Shown here: positions 44,663-53,328 of the stretch, in pieces
Numbering within the stretch: the first letter of the stretch is position 1
Layout of the letters: each line of letters starts with the position of its first letter
Assembly: GCA_029006195.1 (NCBI GenBank)
Contig: JAQXGH010000001.1
Coordinates: forward strand, 1-64,000
Source of the DNA: Bacillota bacterium
Lineage (GTDB): Bacteria; Bacillota; Clostridia; Peptostreptococcales; Anaerovoracaceae
DNA: 64,000 nucleotides
Direction: 5' to 3'
Position numbers and translations under genes: made by a program
The notes under the pieces: model-generated
Databases searched by the model: none
What the model was told of the DNA's origin: nothing
Seen by the model: the letters and a program-made list of their open reading frames with translations, nothing else

Positions 44663-46258
44663 TTATAGTGAAACAACCTTGCTGTTTGGACCAGCCTGGG
44701 CGATTTCTTTATTCATATTAGGGTATTTAGCTTTGAAGTTATCTTCGAACATTTTAGCGAGCTTAAGAGCCTGCTTATCATATTCTTCGCCATTTGCCCA
44801 TGTATTTCTCGGATTTAATATATTAGATGGAACTCCTGGACACAGCTTAGGGATATCAAGATTAAATAGATCGTCGTGAACGTATTCAACTCCATCTAAA
44901 AGTCCGCTAAGAGCAGATGTAATCATGTGTCTAGTGTATCCTAATTTCATTCTCTGTCCCTTACCATAAGGGCCACCAGTCCAGCCTGTATTAACCAGGT
45001 AAACCTTAGTGCCATACTGATCAAGTCTGTCACCCAGCATCTGCGCATACTTTTCGGCACGCAGAGGCATGAACGGTTCTCCGAAGAGAGTTGAGAATGT
45101 TGGCTGCGGTTCCTTAACGCCTCTTTCTGTTCCTGCCAGCTTTGATGTGAAGCCGGTTACGAACTGGTACATCGCAGCGTTCTTTGACAGTCTGGAAATT
45201 GGAGGTAATACACCAAATGCATCAGCTGTAAGGAAAATTACAGCCTTAGGAATTCCGCCAACTCCTGGGATTTCTGAATTTGAAATGAAATCGACAGGGT
45301 AACCTACACGAGTGTTTTCTGTAAGACTACGGTCTTCGTAGTCAGGTGTGCCTTTATTATCAAGTACTACGTTTTCTGTTACGGCACCAAATCTAATGGC
45401 ATTGAATATTTCCGGCTGTTCGCTCTGCTTTAAGTCGATGCACTTAGCATAACATCCGCCTTCTATATTGAATATCCCATCACAAGACCAGCCATGTTCG
45501 TCGTCGCCGATGAGCTTACGCTTAGGATCGGCAGAAAGTGTTGTCTTACCGGTTCCGGAAAGACCGAAGAATACTGCTGTGTCATTTGCAGTCTTCCCCA
45601 TGTTAGCTGAGCAGTGCATTGGAAGCACGTTATCTTCTACAGGAAGTGCAAAGTTCATTACTGAGAATACGGATTTCTTGATTTCGCCTGCATAGTGTGT
45701 GCCTGCGATGATAACGAAGTGTGCTTCATAATCGATAATGATAGCCGCTTCTGAATTGAGCCCGTATTTTTCCGGGTCGCACTTAAAACCAGGTGCGCAC
45801 AGAATTGTGTAATCCGGTTCACCGAAGTTCTCAAGCTCCTTATCTGTTGGACGAATGAGAAGGTTACGGATGAAGAGATTCTGCCAAGCAAACTCGTTGA
45901 TTACTCTGAACTTACGAGTGTACTTGCGGTCAGCTCCTGCGAAACCATCAAAAACATAAATCTCTTTGCCTCCAAGATACTCAATCATTTCTCCCCTAAT
46001 TGCATTGAATGTATCTCTGGAAACAGGGCGGTTCACCTTTCCCCAGTTAATTAAATCATGAACTCCCTCAGTATCAACGATGAATTTGTCATGTGGTGAA
46101 CGTCCAGTATACTTGCCTGTTTCTACAGCCAGGGCGCCAGTCTCAGTCAAGCGACCTTCGCCGTTTTGAAGAGATATTCGGATAAGCTCTGAAGGACACG
46201 CATTATAAAGAGCTTTTTTAGCATTGATATGAAGATTTTCGATTCCGATTCTAGTCAT
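44663..46258 (-). CDS. pckA: Phosphoenolpyruvate carboxykinase (ATP)
   Basis: This 531-aa enzyme interconverts oxaloacetate and PEP with ATP/ADP and Mn/Mg. The kinase-1a loop FFGLSGTGKTTLSADP, the PEP-carboxykinase signature LIGDDEHGWSCDGIFNIEGGCYAK, and the lid region RVGYPVDFI are seen. In fermenting anaerobes it may run toward oxaloacetate to make ATP. A LysR-type gene is divergent from it across a 175-base AT-rich gap, the usual place for a regulator of the neighbour. Confidence 0.97.
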   Translation of the reverse strand: MTRIGIENLHINAKKALYNACPSELIRISLQNGEGRLTETGALAVETGKYTGRSPHDKFIVDTEGVHDLINWGKVNRPVSRDTFNAIRGEMIEYLGGKEIYVFDGFAGADRKYTRKFRVINEFAWQNLFIRNLLIRPTDKELENFGEPDYTILCAPGFKCDPEKYGLNSEAAIIIDYEAHFVIIAGTHYAGEIKKSVFSVMNFALPVEDNVLPMHCSANMGKTANDTAVFFGLSGTGKTTLSADPKRKLIGDDEHGWSCDGIFNIEGGCYAKCIDLKQSEQPEIFNAIRFGAVTENVVLDNKGTPDYEDRSLTENTRVGYPVDFISNSEIPGVGGIPKAVIFLTADAFGVLPPISRLSKNAAMYQFVTGFTSKLAGTERGVKEPQPTFSTLFGEPFMPLRAEKYAQMLGDRLDQYGTKVYLVNTGWTGGPYGKGQRMKLGYTRHMITSALSGLLDGVEYVHDDLFNLDIPKLCPGVPSNILNPRNTWANGEEYDKQALKLAKMFEDNFKAKYPNMNKEIAQAGPNSKVVSL

Positions 46259-46433
46259 TTCTGTTCTCTCCTGTTTTACTATATGGTGCTGCGAGGCGTA
46301 TGAGATTATGTTTTATTGTTCTGTGGGTTTCCCCGTTGATTAGAGTATAGTTGAATGATATTATATAATCAAATATATATATTTCTATGATTTATATAGT
46401 TTCAAAGCTATAGTTATAAATTGGAGGAAAGCT

Positions 46434-47396
46434 ATGTTTAAAGGCATGGATTACGTATATGAACTGTATAAAGAAAGGAATTTTTCACGTGCTGCAGACA
46501 ATATGTTTATTTCGCAGCCATCGCTCAGCGCTAACATCAAGAGAGTTGAAGACAAGGTTGGATATCCGCTTTTTGACAGAAGTACTAAGCCGATAGAACT
46601 GACACCTGTAGGGGAGCAATACATCAAGACGATCGAACAGATAAGAATGGCAGAACATGAATTTGAATCTTTCATTACTGACCTGGCAGAGCTTAAAACG
46701 GGGAAAATCGTATTCGGAGGAAGTAACTTCTTCTCATCCTGGGTGCTTCCGGAAATGCTGGCGAGATTTTCTGCTCAGTATCCTGATGTTACGATTGAGC
46801 TTATGGAGTCGAGATCGGTTAGACTGGCACAGGCTCTTCAGGATGCGTCAATAGACTTCTTATTAGATAATAAGGAATTGGATCTTGACGTATTTGATAG
46901 ACACATTATGGGAGAAGAGGAACTTCTGCTTGTAGTTCCTAAATCATTCAAAGCCAATGAAGGCCTCGAGAATTACAGGATAGATCTTGAAGATATAAGA
47001 AGCGGTGCCTTTAAGGATGAGAGTTTCAGATGTGTGGATCTGGAGTATTTCGCAGGGTCACCGTTTGTCCTTCTGCGTTCGTTTAATGACACGGGAAGAA
47101 GGGCAGAGCTCATCTGTCAGGAGCATAACTTTAAGCCTAATGTTGTACTCAATCTGGACCAGCAACTTACAGCATATAATGTAGCAAGTTCCGGGGTAGG
47201 AATAGCGTTTACAGGGGAAATACTTCTGCGAAGTGTACCTGCCAACCCGAATCTTGTGTACTACAAACTCTCAAGCAAGTATAAGACGAGAAGCATATAC
47301 TTTTACTGGAAGAAGGGTCGTTATATAAGTAATGCCATGAAGGTTTTTCTTGATTCCATCATATATAACACAGATTTCAATTCGCTTCAGAAATAA
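46434..47396 (+). CDS. LysR-type transcriptional regulator
   Basis: This 320-aa protein has an N-terminal LysR winged helix (YELYKERNFSRAADNMFISQPSLSANIKRVEDKVGYPLFDR) and the two-lobed effector domain (GKIVFGGSNFFSSWVLPEMLARFSAQYPDVTIEL). It is divergent from pckA, so pckA and itself are the first candidates for control; pta and the larA-malic enzyme pair lie next to it on the other side. The effector is unknown. The 46259-46433 gap holds several AT-rich dyads that could be its sites. TTGGAGGAAAG precedes the ATG. Confidence 0.9.
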   Translation: MFKGMDYVYELYKERNFSRAADNMFISQPSLSANIKRVEDKVGYPLFDRSTKPIELTPVGEQYIKTIEQIRMAEHEFESFITDLAELKTGKIVFGGSNFFSSWVLPEMLARFSAQYPDVTIELMESRSVRLAQALQDASIDFLLDNKELDLDVFDRHIMGEEELLLVVPKSFKANEGLENYRIDLEDIRSGAFKDESFRCVDLEYFAGSPFVLLRSFNDTGRRAELICQEHNFKPNVVLNLDQQLTAYNVASSGVGIAFTGEILLRSVPANPNLVYYKLSSKYKTRSIYFYWKKGRYISNAMKVFLDSIIYNTDFNSLQK

Positions 47397-47432
47397 AAAA
47401 TGCCGTGCATCTTATTGATGTACGACATTTTA
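47397..47432. terminator. Bidirectional terminator between the LysR gene and pta
   Basis: The arms AAATGCCGTGCATC (47398-47411) and GATGTACGACATTT (47417-47430) pair with one mismatch and one G-T pair, with A/T runs at both ends. Confidence 0.8.
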
Positions 47433-47449
47433 ATATACTCTTAAATTAA

Positions 47450-48421
47450 TTATGCGAGTGCAGCTGTGATGATTGCCATCTTGTAAACTTCGTCAGCGTT
47501 GCAACCTCTTGACAGGTCGTTGATTGGAGCGTTAAGTCCCTGAAGGATAGGGCCGTAAGCTTCGAATCCACCCAGTCTCTGAGCGATCTTGTATCCGATG
47601 TTACCAGCGTTGATGTCTGGGAAGAGGAATACGTTAGCCTGACCAGCAACCTTTGAACCCTTACACTTAGTCTGAGCTACAACTGGTGATACTGCTGCGT
47701 CGAACTGTAATTCGCCGTCGATAGCGAGCTCTGGAGCTGCTTCCTGTGCCAGCTTGCAAGCTTCTACCATCTTATCTACGTCTTCGCCCTTACCTGAACC
47801 CTTAGTTGAGTATGACAGGAAAGCAACCTTAGGATCGATACCGAATGTAGCAGCTGTGTGAGCTGTTTCGATAGCGCATTCAGCGATTTCTTCTGGTGAT
47901 GGCTTGATGTTGATAGCACAGTCGCCCATAGCCAGCATTTCTGCCTTGCCTTCTACTTCTCTAGTCAGGATGAAGCATGATGATACGCTCTTGCTGCCTG
48001 GCTTTGTCTTGATCAGCTGGAGAGCTGGTCTTACTGTATCTGCTGTTGAGTAAGTAGCGCCACCAAGAAGTGAGTCTGCCTTACCCATCTTAACAAGCAT
48101 AGTTCCGAAATAGTTACCCTTTGAGAGAGCGTCTGCACACTGTTCTTCTGTCATCTTGCCCTTTCTCAGTTCAACCATCTTAGCTACCATTGCGTCCATT
48201 TCAGGATAAGTAGCAGGGTCGATGATTTCGATTCCTTCGATGTCGAAACCGCCAGCCTTAGCAGCAGCCTGTACTTCGTCTACGTTACCAACGAGAACTG
48301 GAGTAAGGAATCCGCCTTCCTTGAGCTTAGCAGTTGCTTCGAGAATTCTAGCATCTGGACCTTCTGTGAATACGATCTTTCTTGGGTTTGCCTTAAGTAC
48401 TTCGATTAATTTGTTGAACAT
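47450..48421 (-). CDS. pta: Phosphate acetyltransferase
   Basis: This 323-aa enzyme converts acetyl-CoA and phosphate to acetyl phosphate, the route from PFL-derived acetyl-CoA to ATP by acetate kinase. The protein is the short single-domain form: RKIVFTEGPDARILEA at the start, GKADSLLGGATYSTADTVRPALQ, SSCFILTREVEG, and NVFLFPDINAGNIGYKIAQRLGGFEAYGPILQGL. The start at 48421 is set by GGGGAGAAA and family length. The acetate kinase gene is not adjacent and not in the window. Confidence 0.97.
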   Translation of the reverse strand: MFNKLIEVLKANPRKIVFTEGPDARILEATAKLKEGGFLTPVLVGNVDEVQAAAKAGGFDIEGIEIIDPATYPEMDAMVAKMVELRKGKMTEEQCADALSKGNYFGTMLVKMGKADSLLGGATYSTADTVRPALQLIKTKPGSKSVSSCFILTREVEGKAEMLAMGDCAINIKPSPEEIAECAIETAHTAATFGIDPKVAFLSYSTKGSGKGEDVDKMVEACKLAQEAAPELAIDGELQFDAAVSPVVAQTKCKGSKVAGQANVFLFPDINAGNIGYKIAQRLGGFEAYGPILQGLNAPINDLSRGCNADEVYKMAIITAALA

Positions 48422-48678
48422 TGTTTCTCCCCTCTTGCAGTATTGCAAAATATATTGTATCGGTTTGCGATATTTACCGCATTTCATAGCTATAAAAATT
48501 ATAGCACAGAAAAATAAACTTGGATATATTATGCAAATTCTCCGAAATACATTTTCTCTGCATTTTTGCAATGCCGTTATCTGAATTTTTAATATATACA
48601 AAAGCCTGTATATATATGATATAATATTTTGTCAACTCATAACAATAAGATTGCCTATACTCATAAAGGAGAAATGAC

Positions 48679-49938
48679 ATGAAAATTGAGGTTGGTTTTG
48701 GCCATGGCATACAGGAAACTAATGTGCCAGACAAAAATATAATAAGGATTTTATGCGCGAATGAAGTGGAAATCGAGAGAAGAGATGCTGACGCAGTAAA
48801 GTATGCTCTTGATAACCCCATCGGAGCACCGAGACTATCTGAGATAGTTAAACCTGGTGAGAAGATCGTTATCGCAACGAGTGATATCACAAGACCGATG
48901 CCAACTTGGGTGGCGCTTCCTCCAGTGCTTGAGGAACTATATAGCGCTGGTGTGGATCCTGCTGATATTACACTTATCTTTGCCAGAGGCAGTCACAGAT
49001 CACATACTGAAGATGAAATGAGACATCTGGCAGGGGATGAGGCTTTTGCGAAAATAAGATGCATGGACTCGGATCCCGGTGATGTGGTGAGACTCGGTGA
49101 AACATCAAAGGGTACACCTGTAGACATAATGAAAATCGTTGCCCAGGCGGATAGAAGAATATGTCTTGGCAACATCGAATACCACTATTTCGCTGGATAT
49201 TCAGGAGGAGCGAAGGCTATAATGCCGGGATGCTCAACTCCGGCAGCAATTCAGGTAAACCATTCCATGATGGTAAACCCTAAGGCTCATGCGGGAAACA
49301 TTAAGGATAATCCGCTGAGAACTGACCTAGAGGAAGCTGCTGATATGTGCGGTATTGATTTCATCCTGAACGTAGTTCTCGATGAACATAAAAATATAAT
49401 CTATGCGGTTGCAGGCGATGCGACTTTAGCTCACAGGGCGGGCTGCAAGTTCCTTGACAGTCTGTATCACGTTGAGATACCGGAAAAGGCTGATATTGTT
49501 ATCACCTCACAAGGCGGTGCGCCTAAGGATGCTAACCTCTATCAGACGCAGAAGGCTCTCGACAATGCTAAGCATGCTGTTAAGGATGGCGGTACGATCA
49601 TACTGGTAGGAGCATGTAATGAAGGCATGGGCTCGGCGGTGTTTGAGGAATGGATGACCGAGGCAAACGAGCCAGAAGATCTGATAAAGAGGATCAAGGA
49701 GAACTTCAAGCTGGGCGGACATAAAGCTGCAGCAATCGCGATGATTATGGAATACGCGGATATAAAACTTGTTTCACAGATGGATCCGGACTATGTAAGG
49801 TCTATATTTATGGAACCGTGCGAAAGCCTGGATGAAGCGGTTAAGGATGCATTTGCGAAATATGGAGAGGAAGCTAAAGTGATTATAATGCCATATGGCG
49901 GATCAACTCTGCCTGTGATGGGATCGAAGGGAGAATAA
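48679..49938 (+). CDS. larA: LarA-family nickel-dependent 2-hydroxyacid racemase
   Basis: This 419-aa enzyme of the lactate racemase family uses the nickel-pincer nucleotide. The expected ligands and catalytic residues are present at family spacing: His106 (RGSHR), His169 (IEYHYF), Lys179, which binds the cofactor (SGGAKAIMPG), and His195 (QVNHSMM). TSDITRPMP is the substrate-region motif. The gene is followed one base after its stop by malic enzyme, which suggests malate as substrate; malate racemases are described in this superfamily. LarC1 and LarB lie 34 kb away. GGAGAAATG sets the ATG start. Confidence 0.92.
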   Translation: MKIEVGFGHGIQETNVPDKNIIRILCANEVEIERRDADAVKYALDNPIGAPRLSEIVKPGEKIVIATSDITRPMPTWVALPPVLEELYSAGVDPADITLIFARGSHRSHTEDEMRHLAGDEAFAKIRCMDSDPGDVVRLGETSKGTPVDIMKIVAQADRRICLGNIEYHYFAGYSGGAKAIMPGCSTPAAIQVNHSMMVNPKAHAGNIKDNPLRTDLEEAADMCGIDFILNVVLDEHKNIIYAVAGDATLAHRAGCKFLDSLYHVEIPEKADIVITSQGGAPKDANLYQTQKALDNAKHAVKDGGTIILVGACNEGMGSAVFEEWMTEANEPEDLIKRIKENFKLGGHKAAAIAMIMEYADIKLVSQMDPDYVRSIFMEPCESLDEAVKDAFAKYGEEAKVIIMPYGGSTLPVMGSKGE

Positions 49939-49939
49939 A

Positions 49940-51115
49940 ATGGATTATCAGAAGGAATCGTTAAGACTTCACGAAGAAGAATGGAATGGTAAGATTGAGG
50001 TAATTGCCACTGTACCTGTAAACAACAAGGATGACTTATCACTGGCATATACACCTGGCGTTGCTCAGCCTTGTCTGGAAATACAGAAGGACATCGAGAA
50101 GAGCTACACTCTTACAAGAAGAGCTAACATGTGCGCTGTAATCACTGACGGTTCAGCAGTACTTGGCCTTGGTAACATCGGACCTGAAGCAGGTATGCCT
50201 GTAATGGAAGGTAAGTGTGTACTGTTTAAGGCTTTTGCAGATGTTGATGCATTCCCTATCTGCGTTAAGTCACAGGAAGTTGACGATATCGTTGAAACTG
50301 TTTATCAGATTTCAGGATCATTTGGCGGAATTAATCTGGAAGACATCAGTGCTCCTAGATGTTTCGAAATCGAAAAGAAGCTCAAGGAAAGATGCGACAT
50401 TCCTATCTTCCACGATGACCAGCACGGTACAGCAATCATCACACTGGCAGGTCTGACAAATGCCCTCAAGGTAGTTGGTAAGAAGAAGGAAGATATCAAG
50501 ATCGTAACTTCAGGCGCAGGCGCAGCAGCTATCGCAATCACTAAGATCCTGCTTTCAGCTGGCGTTGGCAACGTTGTTATGTGCGACCGTAAGGGCATCA
50601 TCTACAAGGGTAGAGAAGGTCTGAACTGGATCAAGGAAGAAATGGCAGAAGTAACAAACAAGAATAACGAAAAGGGTACATTAGCAGATGCAATGAAGGG
50701 TGCAGACGTGTTCATCGGCGTATCAGCTCCTGGTCTTGTAACTAAGGAAATGGTTGCGTCAATGGCAAAGGATCCTATCATATTCGCATGCGCTAACCCA
50801 ACACCTGAAATCTTCCCAGAAGAAGCAAAGGCTGCAGGCGCAGCAGTATGCTCAACTGGCAGATCAGACTATCCTAATCAGATCAATAACGTACTGGCAT
50901 TCCCTGGAATCTTCAGAGGTGCATTCGACGTTAGAGCAAGTGATATAACAGAAAACATGAAGCTGGCTGCAGCTGAAGCTCTGGCTAACCTGGTTAAGCC
51001 GGAAGAACTGACTGCAGACTACATTATTCCTAAGGCATTTGATCCGGCAGTTGGACCAGCAGTTGCCAAGGCAGTAGCAGAAGCAGCAAGAAAAGACGGA
51101 GTGGCAAGAATTTAA
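49940..51115 (+). CDS. NAD(P)-dependent malic enzyme
   Basis: This 391-aa enzyme oxidatively decarboxylates L-malate to pyruvate. The N terminus has LAYTPGVAQPCLEIQKD and the metal-site segment IPIFHDDQHGTAIITLAGL. The Rossmann part has VTSGAGAAAIAITKILLSAG and ACANPTPEIFPEEA. Length is that of the small bacterial form without a phosphotransacetylase extension. It starts 2 bases after the larA stop codon, so the racemase and this enzyme are made together. Confidence 0.96.
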   Translation: MDYQKESLRLHEEEWNGKIEVIATVPVNNKDDLSLAYTPGVAQPCLEIQKDIEKSYTLTRRANMCAVITDGSAVLGLGNIGPEAGMPVMEGKCVLFKAFADVDAFPICVKSQEVDDIVETVYQISGSFGGINLEDISAPRCFEIEKKLKERCDIPIFHDDQHGTAIITLAGLTNALKVVGKKKEDIKIVTSGAGAAAIAITKILLSAGVGNVVMCDRKGIIYKGREGLNWIKEEMAEVTNKNNEKGTLADAMKGADVFIGVSAPGLVTKEMVASMAKDPIIFACANPTPEIFPEEAKAAGAAVCSTGRSDYPNQINNVLAFPGIFRGAFDVRASDITENMKLAAAEALANLVKPEELTADYIIPKAFDPAVGPAVAKAVAEAARKDGVARI

Positions 51116-51136
51116 GCCTATTGGTTTCAAACTATT

Positions 51137-51162
51137 AAGCGGTCATAATCGTGGCCGCTTTT
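51137..51162 (+). terminator. Terminator of the larA-malic enzyme operon
   Basis: AAGCGGTCA (51137-51145) pairs with TGGCCGCTT (51152-51160), one wobble, and T residues follow. Confidence 0.75.
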
Positions 51163-51191
51163 AAGGTATATGCGAAAAAACAGGAGAAAGT

Positions 51192-52745
51192 ATGAGTGTA
51201 TTGGTAGTTGATCACGTGTCACACGGATTTGGCGGAAGACAGATCCTTGACGATGCGTCGTTCAGATTAAACAAAGGAGAACATGTTGGTCTTGTAGGCG
51301 CAAACGGCGAAGGTAAATCAACTTTTCTGAATATCATCACAGGTAACATTATGCCTGATGAAGGCAGTATCGAATGGTGTAACAGAATTACAACAGGATA
51401 CCTGGATCAGAGAACAACACTTACGCCGGGCAAGACAATAAGAGAAGTGCTTCAGGAAGCTTTTGGTCATTTCTTTGAGCTTGAGCAGGAAATGCTGGGC
51501 ATCTATGATAAAATGGGTGAAGCGGATGAAGACGAGATGACAAAGCTTATGGAAGATGCGGCTGAAATTCAGGAGATATTGGAATACGGCGGCTTCTATA
51601 CAATAGATGCCAGAATTGAAGAATTCGCTAACGGCCTTGGCCTTGGAGACATTGGTCTTGAAACAGATGTAACAAACCTTTCTGGCGGTCAGCGCTCGAA
51701 GGTTTTGCTTACTAAACTCTTACTAGAGAATCCGATGATCCTCATCCTGGACGAACCTACGAACTACCTGGATGAAGAACACATCATCTGGCTGACAAGA
51801 TTCCTTCAGGAATACGAGAATGCATTCATACTCGTATCACATGATATCCCCTTCCTCAATAACGTAGTAAATGTAATTTATCATGTTGAGGATGCGGTAC
51901 TGACAAGATATACGGGCAACTACGATGACTTCCAGCGCATGTACGAAATCAAGAAGGCGCAGATTGAGCAGGCCTACAAGAAGCAGCAGAAGGAAATCGC
52001 AGATCTTGAGGACTTCATTGCCAGAAACAAGGCCAGAATCGCCACAACAAACATGGCGAAATCCAGACAAAAGAAGCTGGATAAGATGGAGAAGATCGAG
52101 CTTACTAAGGAGAAACCAAAGCCCGAGTTCAGATTTGACTATTCCAGAGCTCCAGGCAAGTACGTTATTTCATGTACTGATCTTGTAATCGGGTATGATG
52201 AACCGCTTACTAAGCCGCTAACCTTCAACATCGAGCGCGGTAAGAAAATTGCACTCAAGGGAGTTAATGGTCTGGGTAAGTCAACGTTACTTAAGACTAT
52301 GCTCGGAATCATTCCGCCTGTAAGCGGAAAGGTTGAAAAAGATCAGTTCGCACATCCTGCATATTTCGAGCAGGAGCATGACGGCAGCAGCAATACTACT
52401 CTCCAGGAATTCTGGGATGAGTTCCCTGCGTTGACTAACGCAGAAGCTCGCCGTGCGCTGGCAAAGTGCGGTCTGACAACAGAACAGATCGAGAGTCAGG
52501 TCAGAGTGTTAAGTGGCGGTGAAAACGCCAAGTATAGACTTTGCAAATTGATGCAAAAGCCACTGAATCTTCTGGTCCTCGATGAACCGACAAACCACCT
52601 GGATCCTGTTGCTAAGGATGTGCTTAAGGAAGCTATCCGCGACTTTAAGGGAACAGTGATCCTGGTAAGCCACGAACCTGAATTCTATGAAGGCGTGGTT
52701 ACAGATGTTTGGAATATAGAAGACTGGACGACAAAGATCGTTTAA
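51192..52745 (+). CDS. ABC-F family ATPase
   Basis: This 517-aa cytosolic protein has two ABC domains and no membrane part. The first has Walker A GANGEGKST and signature NLSGGQRSKVLL; the second has Walker A GVNGLGKST and signature VLSGGENAKYRL. A charged linker (residues ~250-300) joins them. ABC-F proteins bind the ribosomal E site and affect translation; some give antibiotic resistance. It most resembles the YbiT-type housekeeping group, but resistance cannot be ruled out. The thioesterase gene starts 15 bases after its stop. Confidence 0.92.
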   Translation: MSVLVVDHVSHGFGGRQILDDASFRLNKGEHVGLVGANGEGKSTFLNIITGNIMPDEGSIEWCNRITTGYLDQRTTLTPGKTIREVLQEAFGHFFELEQEMLGIYDKMGEADEDEMTKLMEDAAEIQEILEYGGFYTIDARIEEFANGLGLGDIGLETDVTNLSGGQRSKVLLTKLLLENPMILILDEPTNYLDEEHIIWLTRFLQEYENAFILVSHDIPFLNNVVNVIYHVEDAVLTRYTGNYDDFQRMYEIKKAQIEQAYKKQQKEIADLEDFIARNKARIATTNMAKSRQKKLDKMEKIELTKEKPKPEFRFDYSRAPGKYVISCTDLVIGYDEPLTKPLTFNIERGKKIALKGVNGLGKSTLLKTMLGIIPPVSGKVEKDQFAHPAYFEQEHDGSSNTTLQEFWDEFPALTNAEARRALAKCGLTTEQIESQVRVLSGGENAKYRLCKLMQKPLNLLVLDEPTNHLDPVAKDVLKEAIRDFKGTVILVSHEPEFYEGVVTDVWNIEDWTTKIV

Positions 52746-52760
52746 GTAAGGGGGAGAAAA

Positions 52761-53213
52761 ATGAATAATGATTTTAGATATCAGGTAGTACTGAGCCAGG
52801 TTATGCTGCCGCAGAATGCTAACGTAGCAGGCAATGTACACGGCGGAGATATTATGAAGATGATGGACGCAGCTGCTGGCGCGGTAGCCATCAAGTACTC
52901 AAAGGGAAATTGTGTAACTGCACGTGTTGACGAAATTGAATTCCATCTTCCGATTTTCATCGGAGCGCTGGTTACATGCACAGCTTCAATCGTATATGTA
53001 GGCAGAACATCTATGGAAATCTACGTAAAGGTAGAAGCTGAAGACTTAGAATCTCACAGCGGTCCTCAGCCTGCACTTTCCGCATCATTCACAATGGTTT
53101 GCATGGGTAAAAACGGCAGACCTCAGCAGGTTCCTGAATACATTCCGGAAACTGAAGCGGAGAAAGAAATGTACGAAATCGCGAAAGCTAAAAAAGAATC
53201 AAGGAGCCGTTAA
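52761..53213 (+). CDS. Acyl-CoA thioesterase, YciA/BACH type
   Basis: This 150-aa hotdog protein has the family pattern QVMLPQNANVAGNVHGGDIMKMMDAAAGAVA, with the conserved Asp in the central helix, and VDEIEFHLPIFIGALVTCTASIVYVGRTSMEI. It hydrolyses acyl-CoAs of broad chain length in the cytosol. GGGGGAG precedes the ATG. The stop codon is inside the terminator hairpin. Confidence 0.92.
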   Translation: MNNDFRYQVVLSQVMLPQNANVAGNVHGGDIMKMMDAAAGAVAIKYSKGNCVTARVDEIEFHLPIFIGALVTCTASIVYVGRTSMEIYVKVEAEDLESHSGPQPALSASFTMVCMGKNGRPQQVPEYIPETEAEKEMYEIAKAKKESRSR

Positions 53214-53231
53214 ATACACGGCCCTTTTTTC
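53202..53231 (+). terminator. Terminator of the ABC-F/thioesterase unit
   Basis: AAGGAGCCGT (53202-53211) pairs with ACGGCCCTT (53219-53227) with one bulged A, then six T. Confidence 0.85.
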
Positions 53232-53328
53232 TTGTATATACATATACAAAAAGGTATAATATTGAGTGTATGTGCCACTTATTGCATACATATTAATGCG
53301 ATTTACAATACCGAAAGGAGTTATTAAT

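Noticed and set aside
53266-53328. N-terminal extension of purA
   Set aside because: AAAGGAG fits the ATG at 53329, where family homology begins; the extension has no ribosome binding site.
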